Shown piece by piece: positions 7,215 to 13,479 of a stretch of DNA of 14,333 nt. The translations under genes and the position numbers were made by a program. The stretch is taken from contig JARFQH010000066.1 of NCBI GenBank assembly GCA_029287875.1, positions 1 to 14,333 of the forward strand, read 5' to 3'. The notes under the pieces are model-generated. The model was not told the origin of the DNA. It saw only the letters and a program-made list of their open reading frames with translations, and did not search any database. This stretch comes from Desulfobacteraceae bacterium. GTDB taxonomy: Bacteria > Desulfobacterota > Desulfobacteria > Desulfobacterales > SG8-13. Numbering within the stretch: position 1 is the stretch's first letter; each line of letters begins with the position of its first letter.

Positions 7215-7562
7215 TCAGCTGTCTTCCAGCAACTTGCGGATACTCTCCAGTTCGTCCTTCAATTCTTTAATACTCAGAGGCGACGCGGCGGCCGGTTTGT
7301 CGTTTTTTGGAGTCGAGAGAAACTGGCGGGCACCTTCGATCGTGAATTTTCTTTCGTGCAGAAGATGGCGAATTTTCAGAATTGTTTCAACATCTGTGCG
7401 GCGGTAAAGACGCTGGCCTGAACTGGTGCGTTTGGGACGGATGCAGGAAAATTCGTTTTCCCAGAATCTGAGCACATAGGTCGGCAGCTGGGCGATCTTG
7501 CTCACTTCTCCGATCTTGAAATAGAGTTTGTTCGGTAATTGCGTTTTTTCTGGCATTGTCAT
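7215..7562 (-). CDS. MerR-family transcriptional regulator
   Basis: A 115-residue protein with a MerR winged helix-turn-helix: KIGEVSKIAQLPTYVLRFWE (about 16-35), then a basic PKRTSSGQRLYRRTDVETI wing (43-61) and the helix pair IRHLLHERKFTIEGARQFL (64-82). The C-terminal part is a charged helix that probably forms the dimer coiled coil, and no effector-binding domain or cysteine cluster is present. It belongs to the short MerR-like proteins often encoded just after pheT, whose targets are unknown to me. It lies 84 bases after the pheT stop, probably in the same transcript; a weak TTGATA-17-TAAGCT pair (7650-7622) could also serve it. No clear ribosome binding site precedes the ATG at 7562 or the one at 7556, so the exact start is open. 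Confidence 0.9.
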   Translation of the reverse strand: MTMPEKTQLPNKLYFKIGEVSKIAQLPTYVLRFWENEFSCIRPKRTSSGQRLYRRTDVETILKIRHLLHERKFTIEGARQFLSTPKNDKPAAASPLSIKELKDELESIRKLLEDS

Positions 7563-7646
7563 TTGAAGTGGACGGTGACAGGGTACAGGTTCAAAAGCCC
7601 CGCTACGTTTATGTGTGGTAGAGCTTAACGTGTGCCGTCAACGATA

Positions 7647-10061
7647 TCAAGCCGGAAGAGAAGCCTTGAACTCTTCCAGCAGTTGTCCGGTTATCTTCTG
7701 ATGCAGCCGGTTGATTTCTTCATCCTCCAGGGTTCGCGTCGACGAGCGATAGATGATTCTGAATGAGATGCTCTTGCGTCCTGCGGGGATCGGTTTGCCT
7801 TCGAAAACATCAAAGAGCTGCAGGGCTTCGATCAACTCTTCGTTCATTTGTTCAACGCATTGGAGAATTTTACCGGATTCGATGCTGCGGTCGACAATAA
7901 GGGTGACATCTCGGGTGACCACCGGAAATTTGGGAATCGGCCGGAATAATTTCGTGTCGGGGATCAGCGGCAGCAGCCGGTCAATATTCAGCTCGAAAAT
8001 ATAGGCTGTTCGTTTCAAATCGAATCTGCGCAGGGCCTGGGGGTGGATTTCACCCACCAGTCCGATTTCCCTTTCTTGCGCCAGAATCCGGGCGCTGACA
8101 CCAGGCCGGGTGTAGGTGCAGTCATCATCCGGTAGACTGGTAAAGTCGACTTGCTGAACGTCCAACTGCAGTAGCAGCGATTCGACCACGCCCTTCAAAT
8201 CGAAGAAATCGGTGTCCACATCACTGGTGTGCCAAGAAGGTGCGAATCGTGAACCGCTCCAAAGCCCGACCAGCATTTCGATTTCTTCCGGAAGCGCGTC
8301 GGATTCGGTGGCGAAGAAGGTTTTGCCGATTTCAAACAGTTTCAGGTTTCTTTCCTGTCTGGCGAGGTTGAGTTGCAGAGTTTGTAAGAGACCGGGAACC
8401 AGTGAGGTCCGCATAACGGCCTGCTCTTCGGTCAATGGATTTAAAATTGCCACCGTTTGGCGCCGGGAATCGTCGCTTTTCAACCCGAGTCGATCGCCGT
8501 CACCGGAGCCGATAAAACTGTAGGTGACGATTTCGTTGAAGCCGCAGCCGACCATCAGCTGTTTGATCCGGTTGCGCGATGCCCTCGTTTTTAGTAGAGG
8601 TCGCCCTCTGACGGGCACGGCTGGATAGGTCAGCGGGATGTTGTTGTATCCCGAGAGTCGGGCGACCTCTTCCATCAGGTCTTCAGGACGGCAGACATCA
8701 ACCCTGAAGCTGGGCGGGGTTACCGTCAAGTGATCGTCGTTTTCCGGTCTTACATCAAATTCGATCGACTGCAGCAGAGAAGCGATCGTTGGAGCCGGGA
8801 AAGCGGTTCCCAGCAGTCGGTTGGTTTGCGAAACACCGAGGGAGATGACTGGGACATCAACCGGTTTTGGATGAGCGTCAATGAGGCCGTCGACTATAGT
8901 TGCGTCTGAAATTTCGGCCATGAGCTGTGCTGCGCGGTTAAGAGCCGCTACCGTTCCATGAGGATCGACGCCGCGTTCGAAGCGGAAGGACGCCTCGGTA
9001 CTCAGTCCGAGTTGCTTGGCCGTCTTTCGGATACTGGTCGGGTTAAAGTACGCGCTTTCGATCAAGACCCGCGTGGTGGACGGCTCTATTTCCGAGTTGT
9101 GCCCTCCCATGACCCCGCCGATGGCCACGGGGTTCTCGGCGTCGCAGATCATGAGCATGTCCTGCGACAACTGCCGTTCTTTTTGATCCAGAGTCGTGAA
9201 GACCTCTCCCGCAGTGGCTGTTCGCACCACGATCCGATGACCGGCCAGGCGGTCGAAATCGAAGGCATGCAGCGGTTGGCCGAGTTCCATGAGCACAAAG
9301 TTGGTGACATCGACAATGTTGTTGATGGGTCTCAAATCGACCGACAGGAGACGATCCTGCAGCCAAAATGGGGAAGGCGCGACGGTGACGCCGGACAAGA
9401 GTCTGGCAGCATAGCGCGGGCAGAGATCAGGGGCTTCGATGGTGACCGATGTCAATTCATCGACGGCGTTGCCGATGATGGGCAAACGGGCGTCCGGATA
9501 CCGAAGGGGCGTTTTCTGAATGCCCGCAATTTCCCGTGCGATACCGATAATGCTGAGGCAGTCGGGTCTATTGGGCGTCAGGTCGATGTCGATCACCGTG
9601 TCGGCCAGTTCGAGGGCAGACTTCAGTGACCGGCCCGTCGTCAGGCGGTTATCGAGCTCCAGGACGCCGGATCCGTCGCTTCCGAGCCCCAGTTCCTTTT
9701 CACTGCAGATCATTCCCTCGGAAGCGGTGCCACGGATGACGCTCTTCTGCAGGACCGTTCCGTCGGTAAGCACGGCACCCGGCAAGGCGACCGCTACCGC
9801 CAGATCTTTTCTGGCGTTCGGTGCGCCGCAGACCACATCGATGGCGCCCGAGCCGATGTCGACTTCGCAACACTTGAGCATGTCGGCGTTCGGGTGAGGG
9901 CGCACGTTGCGGATTCGGCCGACCAAGACCCGATCGAGATAGGTGTAGCGATCCGATACCGAATCGACTTCGAGGCCGACCATGGTCAGAGCGTCCACCA
10001 AGCGATCGACGGACATTTCGATTGCAATATATTCTTTCAACCAACTCAGACTGACCCGCAT
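7647..10061 (-). CDS. pheT: Phenylalanyl-tRNA synthetase beta subunit
   Basis: An 804-residue protein of normal bacterial PheT length. With PheS it forms the alpha2-beta2 enzyme that charges tRNA-Phe. Residues 1-150 hold the N-terminal region and the EMAP-type tRNA-binding OB fold (HPNADMLKCCEVDIG near 56-70). The B3/B4 editing domain spans about 210-385 and contains LCPRYAARLLSGV and PINNIVDVTNFV. The B5 domain is near 405-475, then comes the synthetase-like core (RPEDLMEEVARLSGYNNIP, NPLTEEQAVMRTSLVPGLL). The ferredoxin-fold anticodon-binding domain is at about 708-804 (FPVVTRDVTLIVD, SFRIIYRSSTRTL). The ATG follows the pheS stop by one base, so translation is probably coupled. No gap or frameshift is visible. 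Confidence 0.98.
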   Translation of the reverse strand: MRVSLSWLKEYIAIEMSVDRLVDALTMVGLEVDSVSDRYTYLDRVLVGRIRNVRPHPNADMLKCCEVDIGSGAIDVVCGAPNARKDLAVAVALPGAVLTDGTVLQKSVIRGTASEGMICSEKELGLGSDGSGVLELDNRLTTGRSLKSALELADTVIDIDLTPNRPDCLSIIGIAREIAGIQKTPLRYPDARLPIIGNAVDELTSVTIEAPDLCPRYAARLLSGVTVAPSPFWLQDRLLSVDLRPINNIVDVTNFVLMELGQPLHAFDFDRLAGHRIVVRTATAGEVFTTLDQKERQLSQDMLMICDAENPVAIGGVMGGHNSEIEPSTTRVLIESAYFNPTSIRKTAKQLGLSTEASFRFERGVDPHGTVAALNRAAQLMAEISDATIVDGLIDAHPKPVDVPVISLGVSQTNRLLGTAFPAPTIASLLQSIEFDVRPENDDHLTVTPPSFRVDVCRPEDLMEEVARLSGYNNIPLTYPAVPVRGRPLLKTRASRNRIKQLMVGCGFNEIVTYSFIGSGDGDRLGLKSDDSRRQTVAILNPLTEEQAVMRTSLVPGLLQTLQLNLARQERNLKLFEIGKTFFATESDALPEEIEMLVGLWSGSRFAPSWHTSDVDTDFFDLKGVVESLLLQLDVQQVDFTSLPDDDCTYTRPGVSARILAQEREIGLVGEIHPQALRRFDLKRTAYIFELNIDRLLPLIPDTKLFRPIPKFPVVTRDVTLIVDRSIESGKILQCVEQMNEELIEALQLFDVFEGKPIPAGRKSISFRIIYRSSTRTLEDEEINRLHQKITGQLLEEFKASLPA

Positions 10062-10062
10062 A

Positions 10063-11070
10063 CTAAAACTGCCTCAAGAAGCGGATATCATTTTCAAAAT
10101 ATTTTCGGATGTCGTCAATGCCGTATTTGAGCATAGCGATTCGTTCGACACCCATTCCAAAGGCAAATCCGGAACTCTGACCGGCAGGATAGCCGACGTT
10201 CTCGTAAAGAGCCGGATGAACCATTCCGGAGCCGAGAATTTCGAGCCATCCGGTTTGCGAACAGACCCTGCATCCGGCCCCGCGGCACATGACACAGAGA
10301 ATATCAACTTCCGCGCTCGGTTCGGTGAACGGAAAGAAGCTGGGTCTGAAACGCAGGCTGGTGCGCTCATCGAACATCTGATGCACAAATGTCGTGAGAA
10401 CCCCTTTGAGGTCGCCGAAAGAGATCTGCCGGTCGACCAGGAGTCCCTCCACTTGATGGAACATCGGGGTGTGCGTCAGGTCCGAATCCCGGCGATAAAC
10501 TTTACCGGGCGCGATGACGGCCACCGGCAGCGGCTGTTTTTCCATGGTCCGGATCTGAACCGGCGAGGTGTGGGTTCGCAGGACGATATTGTCAGACACA
10601 TAAAAGGTGTCCTGCATGTCTCTGGCCGGGTGATTCTTGGGAATGTTGAGTGCCTCGAAATTGTACCAGTCGCTTTCGACATCCGGGCCTTCCACGATGT
10701 CGAATCCCAGCCGCACAAAAATATCGCAGATTTCCTGGGTGACCAGGCTGATCGGGTGAAGACTGCCCAACGGAACCGGTCGGCCGGGAAGGGTGACATC
10801 GATGCGCGCCTCAAGACCCTTTTGGGCGGTTTCGAACCGCTGAACGGCGTCTTTGAGAGCCGTGTCTATCGTATTCTTGATGTCATTGGCGCGCTTGCCC
10901 ATTGCAGCCCGTTTTTCCGGCGGCATTTGGCTGATGCCCCGTAAAAACAGGGTCACGGCGCCTTTTCGACCCAGATAGCGGACAGAAAGAGCTTTGGCAG
11001 TTTCGACATCCGAGGCATCTTCGAGGGCTTTCAGTGCCTCCTCTAAAATCTGTTCGATCGAAGTTTCCAC
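10063..11070 (-). CDS. pheS: Phenylalanyl-tRNA synthetase alpha subunit
   Basis: The catalytic subunit, 335 residues. Residues 1-85 are the N-terminal coiled coil that contacts tRNA-Phe. The class II core follows with VEGPDVESDWYNFEALNIP (127-145), RTHTSPVQIR (165-174), VYRRD (191-195), motif 2 FRPSFFPFTEPSAEVDI (241-257), and motif 3 GFAFGMGVERIAMLKYGIDD (301-320). Between motif 2 and GWLEILGSGMVHP there is an insertion with C259, C262, C267 and C270 (C-x2-C-x4-C-x2-C), a likely zinc knuckle that E. coli PheS lacks. The start codon is GTG; no in-frame ATG occurs until residue 49, and no strong ribosome binding site is seen. Only 55 bases separate it from rplT, with no Phe-rich leader peptide or attenuator of the E. 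coli pheM type. Confidence 0.98.
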   Translation of the reverse strand: METSIEQILEEALKALEDASDVETAKALSVRYLGRKGAVTLFLRGISQMPPEKRAAMGKRANDIKNTIDTALKDAVQRFETAQKGLEARIDVTLPGRPVPLGSLHPISLVTQEICDIFVRLGFDIVEGPDVESDWYNFEALNIPKNHPARDMQDTFYVSDNIVLRTHTSPVQIRTMEKQPLPVAVIAPGKVYRRDSDLTHTPMFHQVEGLLVDRQISFGDLKGVLTTFVHQMFDERTSLRFRPSFFPFTEPSAEVDILCVMCRGAGCRVCSQTGWLEILGSGMVHPALYENVGYPAGQSSGFAFGMGVERIAMLKYGIDDIRKYFENDIRFLRQF

Positions 11071-11125
11071 GGTGGTATTGACCCGGGTGCGTCTTTCGCA
11101 GTTTCAGGCGCTGTTGTCGGGATGG

Positions 11126-11476
11126 TTAAACCTGCTGAATCGCCAACTTGGCAATCTGACTGAAACCGGCCGGATCGGTTATGGCCAGGTCGGCCAGCAC
11201 CTTGCGGTCCAGTGTGATGCCGGCGCGTTTCAGGCCGTTGATGAACCTGCTGTAAGAAAGGTCGTTCATCCTCGCCGCCGCGTTAATTCTGGCAATCCAG
11301 AGCTGACGAAACTCCCGCTTGCGCTGCCGCCGGTCCCGATAGGCATACATGAGCGCTTTATCGACAGAATCGGCTGCGGTGCGAAACAGCTTGCTGCGGC
11401 CGCCGCGAAATCCTTTGGCTAGCTTCAGTACTTTTTGACGACGTCTTCTCGCTTTGAATCCTCGTTTGATTCGCAT
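11126..11476 (-). CDS. rplT: 50S ribosomal protein L20
   Basis: A 116-residue, strongly basic protein with the classical L20 start RIKRGFKARRRR, followed by KVLKLAKGFRGGRSKLFRTA and the globular C-terminal segment MNDLSYSRFINGLKRAGITLDR. L20 binds 23S rRNA early in 50S assembly and in several bacteria represses its own operon by binding leader RNA. The ATG is preceded by AGGAG at seven bases, an excellent ribosome binding site. The preceding rpmI lies 179 bases away, an unusually long gap that holds palindromes next to this ribosome binding site. Start and length agree with the family. Confidence 0.98.
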   Translation of the reverse strand: MRIKRGFKARRRRQKVLKLAKGFRGGRSKLFRTAADSVDKALMYAYRDRRQRKREFRQLWIARINAAARMNDLSYSRFINGLKRAGITLDRKVLADLAITDPAGFSQIAKLAIQQV

Positions 11477-11655
11477 GATGGTTCTCCTGAACGTATTCTC
11501 CGTACGGAGGCGACCCGGTGAACCGGAGCCTGCGGGCGCCTTGAGCGGCGATTAATGGAAACCGGTCGGGTGTCAATTGGCGGCAGCCCGAGATCGTCTT
11601 GCGATGCAGACTGCCCTTCGGGTCCGGTCACCCCGGCGAGTTGTCGGAACCGCCG
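11477..11655 (-). promoter_or_regulatory. Structured 179-nt rpmI-rplT spacer
   Basis: No credible gene is present. The spacer contains the 12-bp perfect palindrome ctccgtacggag (11498-11509), ending nine bases before the rplT AGGAG on the transcript, and a CCGG-4-CCGG hairpin (11515-11526). The CUCC of the palindrome can pair either with its own GGAG or with the GGAG of the ribosome binding site (11488-11484), so it could shield translation of rplT. No promoter or T-run is evident. Regulation by L20 is a guess from the family's habit of autoregulation. Confidence 0.35.
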
Positions 11656-11853
11656 CTATCCGTTGGGCAGCAACAGCCGCAGTTCCTTGAGATCGGACTT
11701 TTTAATCATCTGGGGCTGACGCAACTGTCGCTTTCGTTTGGTCGTTTTCTTGGTTAGTATATGGCTCTTGTGGGATTTGTTATACACAAATTTGCCGGTA
11801 CCGGTTTTTTTGAACCGCTTGGCGGCTGAACGATTGGTCTTTATTTTCGGCAT
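11656..11853 (-). CDS. rpmI: 50S ribosomal protein L35
   Basis: A 65-residue basic protein with the L35 signature: PKIKTNRSAAKRFKKTGTGK at the N-terminus, then SHILTKKTTKRKRQLR and a C-terminal LRLLLPNG. L35 is a small component of the 50S subunit. The longer reading frame upstream to 11928 is rejected because the ATG at 11853 gives the exact family length and has GAGGAG six bases before it. It lies between infC and rplT, the universal order, separated from infC by a 214-base structured leader. Confidence 0.98.
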   Translation of the reverse strand: MPKIKTNRSAAKRFKKTGTGKFVYNKSHKSHILTKKTTKRKRQLRQPQMIKKSDLKELRLLLPNG

Positions 11854-11878
11854 CACTGACTCCTCAGTTGGTATTAGC

Positions 11879-11910
11879 AGCGATTTATCGCTTTTGACAT
11901 ATCGGTATGT
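11879..11910 (-). promoter_or_regulatory. Two tandem hairpins upstream of the rpmI ribosome binding site
   Basis: Two adjacent inverted repeats: ACATA-4-TATGT (11897-11910) and AGCGAT-2-ATCGCT (11879-11892, best folded as 5 bp with a tetraloop). They sit in the rpmI leader just upstream of GAGGAG. They have no T-runs, so a role in translational control or RNA stability is more likely than termination. Confidence 0.4.
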
Positions 11911-11934
11911 TCCAGACCGGCTCAACACCGGCGC

Positions 11935-12061
11935 AAAAAAACAGATGGCGCGGGAAAAGATTCAACATCGCCACACGCCACCATCGTGTTTACACTTGGC
12001 AAATTTTCCCCGCACCCGATGGTTGCTTTCAACATCTGTTTTCACAACCGGTGCGGGTTGT
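11935..12061 (-). promoter_or_regulatory. Attenuator-like element between infC and rpmI
   Basis: In the minus-strand transcript, a hairpin right after infC (ACAACC-6-GGUUGU, 12061-12044) is followed by a long imperfect stem. That stem pairs AAAACAGATG (12042-12033) with CATCTGTTTT (11947-11938), and GGTGCGGGGAAAA (12016-12004) with TTTTCCCGCGCC (11958-11947) allowing one wobble and one bulge. It ends in seven T (11941-11935). The segment GGTGCGGG (12016-12009) is also fully complementary to CCCGCACC (12057-12050) in the first hairpin. The two pairings exclude each other, as in an attenuator. An inner ACACG-7-CGTGT hairpin adds structure. Function and ligand (L20 would be the obvious guess) are not shown. 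Confidence 0.5.
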
Positions 12062-12067
12062 CCGGGG

Positions 12068-12607
12068 CTATCGGGGGGACAGCACCATCATCAGCGTTCG
12101 GCCTTCAAATTTCGGGTACTGCTCTACCACGGCCACATCGGCTGTTTCTTCTGCAATCTTCGCCAGCATGTCGCGGCCGAGCTGGGAAAGCGTGATTTCC
12201 CGACCCCTGAACATGACGGTAACCTTAACCTTATCTTTTTTGTCGATAAATTTTTTTATGTAACCGATCTTGACCTGCAAGTCGTGGTCGTCCGTATTGG
12301 GGCGAACCTTTATTTCCTTGAGCTGGAAGGTGGTCTGTTTCTTTTTAGCCTCCTGTTTTTTCTTGGTCTGCTCATACTTGTAGCGACCGTAATCCATTAT
12401 TTTACAGACAGGAGGATTCGCGTTGGGTGAAATTTCTACAAGATCGAGTCCGAATTCTGCTGCGCTTTTAAGCGCTTCGGTGATCGATACGACACCGACC
12501 TGTTTTCCCTCCGGGTCGATGACCCGAACCTCTTTGGCTCGGATGAACTGATTGATGTTTGTCCGATCAACCGGTTTTGATTTGAATATTCGTCCTTTTA
12601 AGGCTAT
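12068..12607 (-). CDS. infC: Translation initiation factor IF-3
   Basis: A 179-residue IF3, which binds the 30S platform, prevents premature subunit joining and checks the start codon. The N-terminal domain is recognisable in NINQFIRAKEVRVI, KQVGVVSITEAL and LDLVEISPNANPPVCKIMDY. The linker is YGRYKYEQTKKKQEAKKKQ, and the C-terminal domain runs from LKEIKVRPNTDDHDLQVK to the end (VTVMFRGREI, GRTLMMVLSP). The start is placed at an AUA codon (12607-12605), because a perfect GGAGGT (12619-12614) lies six bases before it, the resulting length is that of the family, and no ATG, GTG or TTG exists in-frame nearby. The longer frame reaching an ATG at 12682 would bury this ribosome binding site inside the gene. 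Non-standard infC starts are known (AUU in E. coli) and allow IF3 to repress itself. thrS, the usual upstream neighbour, is absent. Confidence 0.97.
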   Translation of the reverse strand: MALKGRIFKSKPVDRTNINQFIRAKEVRVIDPEGKQVGVVSITEALKSAAEFGLDLVEISPNANPPVCKIMDYGRYKYEQTKKKQEAKKKQTTFQLKEIKVRPNTDDHDLQVKIGYIKKFIDKKDKVKVTVMFRGREITLSQLGRDMLAKIAEETADVAVVEQYPKFEGRTLMMVLSPR

Positions 12608-12643
12608 CCCTGCACCTCCACTATCTATAGGTAAATACCGCTT

Positions 12644-12691
12644 CGGCGTCTGCGGCCGCTCCCGGCTAATGCAGCACCACAAAACACGCCG
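12644..12691 (-). promoter_or_regulatory. Leader structure of infC
   Basis: The leader between promoter and infC contains outer arms CGGCGT/ACGCCG (12686-12691 and 12644-12649) and an inner hairpin GCCG-4-CGGC (12655-12666) whose loop reads GGAG on the transcript. The element ends 24 bases upstream of the infC ribosome binding site. It may matter for IF3 control, but nothing in the sequence proves this. Confidence 0.3.
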
Positions 12692-12725
12692 GTCATCATT
12701 TATTAGTGTAGTGAGTTAACCAATA

Positions 12726-12754
12726 ACAATAGGGAATGCAAGAAAAAAATTCAA
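12726..12754 (-). promoter_or_regulatory. Candidate promoter of the infC-rpmI-rplT-pheST operon
   Basis: On the minus strand TTGAAT (12754-12749) and TATTGT (12731-12726) are 17 bp apart, each matching four of six sigma-70 consensus bases, within an A/T-rich tract. A start near 12719 gives a leader of about 110 bases to infC. It lies in the gap after the deaminase gene, where no strong terminator is visible. Confidence 0.5.
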
Positions 12755-12840
12755 GCCTAAAAAATTATCATCAGCGGTCTGCGATTCGATCCTTATCAAG
12801 TGGTGGTCAAGGGGGCCGGAGGCTGACACCCGGCAGCAAA

Positions 12841-13359
12841 TTATTGTTTCAGGGTGTAACGGGCCAACAGGCTGTCTTTCCAGTAGACGTTTTTCGGATT
12901 GGCAAAGAAGGCTTTCAGCAGTTGGACGCTGTCTGCACGCCGCACGTGCGGTATGATCGACATGTCTGCGTTGCGGTAAAGCGGGCTGAGCTGCGTCAAA
13001 TCGCACCCCGTTCCGCCACCCATTACGTCTTCGAAAGCGTAGACAATGGTTCTGATACCGCTCAAAATGACAGCGCCGTAGCACATCAAACATGGTTCAA
13101 GCGTGCTGAAGAGCACAATTTCGGCCGGAGCTACATCCCTGCCGGCCAGCACCATGCGCCTCAGGGCGACCATTTCGGCATGGTCGACTTCATTGACCCC
13201 TTCGACGGTGGTTCCAGTCCGGCGACCCGACGCCAGGATCCGGTCTTTGTGAACCAAAATGCACCCGACCGGAAACTCGCCGGCATGGTAGGCAGCTTCG
13301 GCTTGTTCAAGGGCCGCGGTCATGAAATGCGCGTAGTTCATTGGTGTTGCTGAGTCCAT
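12841..13359 (-). CDS. Zinc-dependent nucleoside/tRNA deaminase (TadA/GuaD-like)
   Basis: A 172-residue member of the cytidine deaminase-like superfamily. The zinc site is visible: H60 and catalytic E62 in DHAEM, and C90 and C93 in TLEPCLMC. FPVGCILV (29-36) and VYAFEDVMGGGTGCD complete the fold. The layout resembles tRNA adenosine-34 deaminase TadA, but the usual TAHAEI is here NEVDHAEM, and the region after PCxxC differs from TadA (MGGGTGCD instead of a KxGAxGS-like stretch). It may therefore act on a free base or nucleoside such as guanine or cytosine derivatives; substrate is not decided. The ATG at 13359 and a second at 13341 both lack a clear ribosome binding site. It lies 120 bases after the HsdR-N-like gene and 233 bases before infC. 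Confidence 0.85.
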   Translation of the reverse strand: MDSATPMNYAHFMTAALEQAEAAYHAGEFPVGCILVHKDRILASGRRTGTTVEGVNEVDHAEMVALRRMVLAGRDVAPAEIVLFSTLEPCLMCYGAVILSGIRTIVYAFEDVMGGGTGCDLTQLSPLYRNADMSIIPHVRRADSVQLLKAFFANPKNVYWKDSLLARYTLKQ

Positions 13360-13412
13360 CGTTTCGTCAATTCGATGACGAATTTATTGACCCGGGACTT
13401 TTTGCTGAGTGA

Positions 13413-13458
13413 GCAAATACGCCAATCTATCGTCTCCAACACACGTCACCGTATTTGC
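13413..13458. repeat. 9-bp perfect inverted repeat upstream of the deaminase gene
   Basis: Arms gcaaatacg (13413-13421) and cgtatttgc (13450-13458) are exact reverse complements 28 bases apart. It begins 21 bases after the stop of the HsdR-N-like gene and ends 54 bases before the deaminase start. No T-run follows on either side, so it could be a protein-binding operator, a transcript hairpin, or chance. Confidence 0.4.
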
Positions 13459-13479
13459 GAATCGAAGCACCGAGGCGCT

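Noticed and set aside
11425..11631. Small ORFs in the rpmI-rplT spacer
   Set aside because: Arg/Pro/Ser-rich translations without family features, overlapping rplT in another frame.
11854..11928. N-terminal extension of L35 to 11928
   Set aside because: L35 starts at PKIKTN with a GAGGAG six bases upstream; the extension covers leader hairpins.
12608..12682. N-terminal extension of IF3 to an ATG at 12682
   Set aside because: It overruns the perfect GGAGGT and adds residues not found in IF3; the AUA start fits length and spacing.
12776..12840. Terminator after the deaminase gene
   Set aside because: A GCCGG-10-CCGGC stem exists (about 12818-12837) but is followed by C and no T-run; the later T6 near 12760 has only a weak interrupted stem before it.
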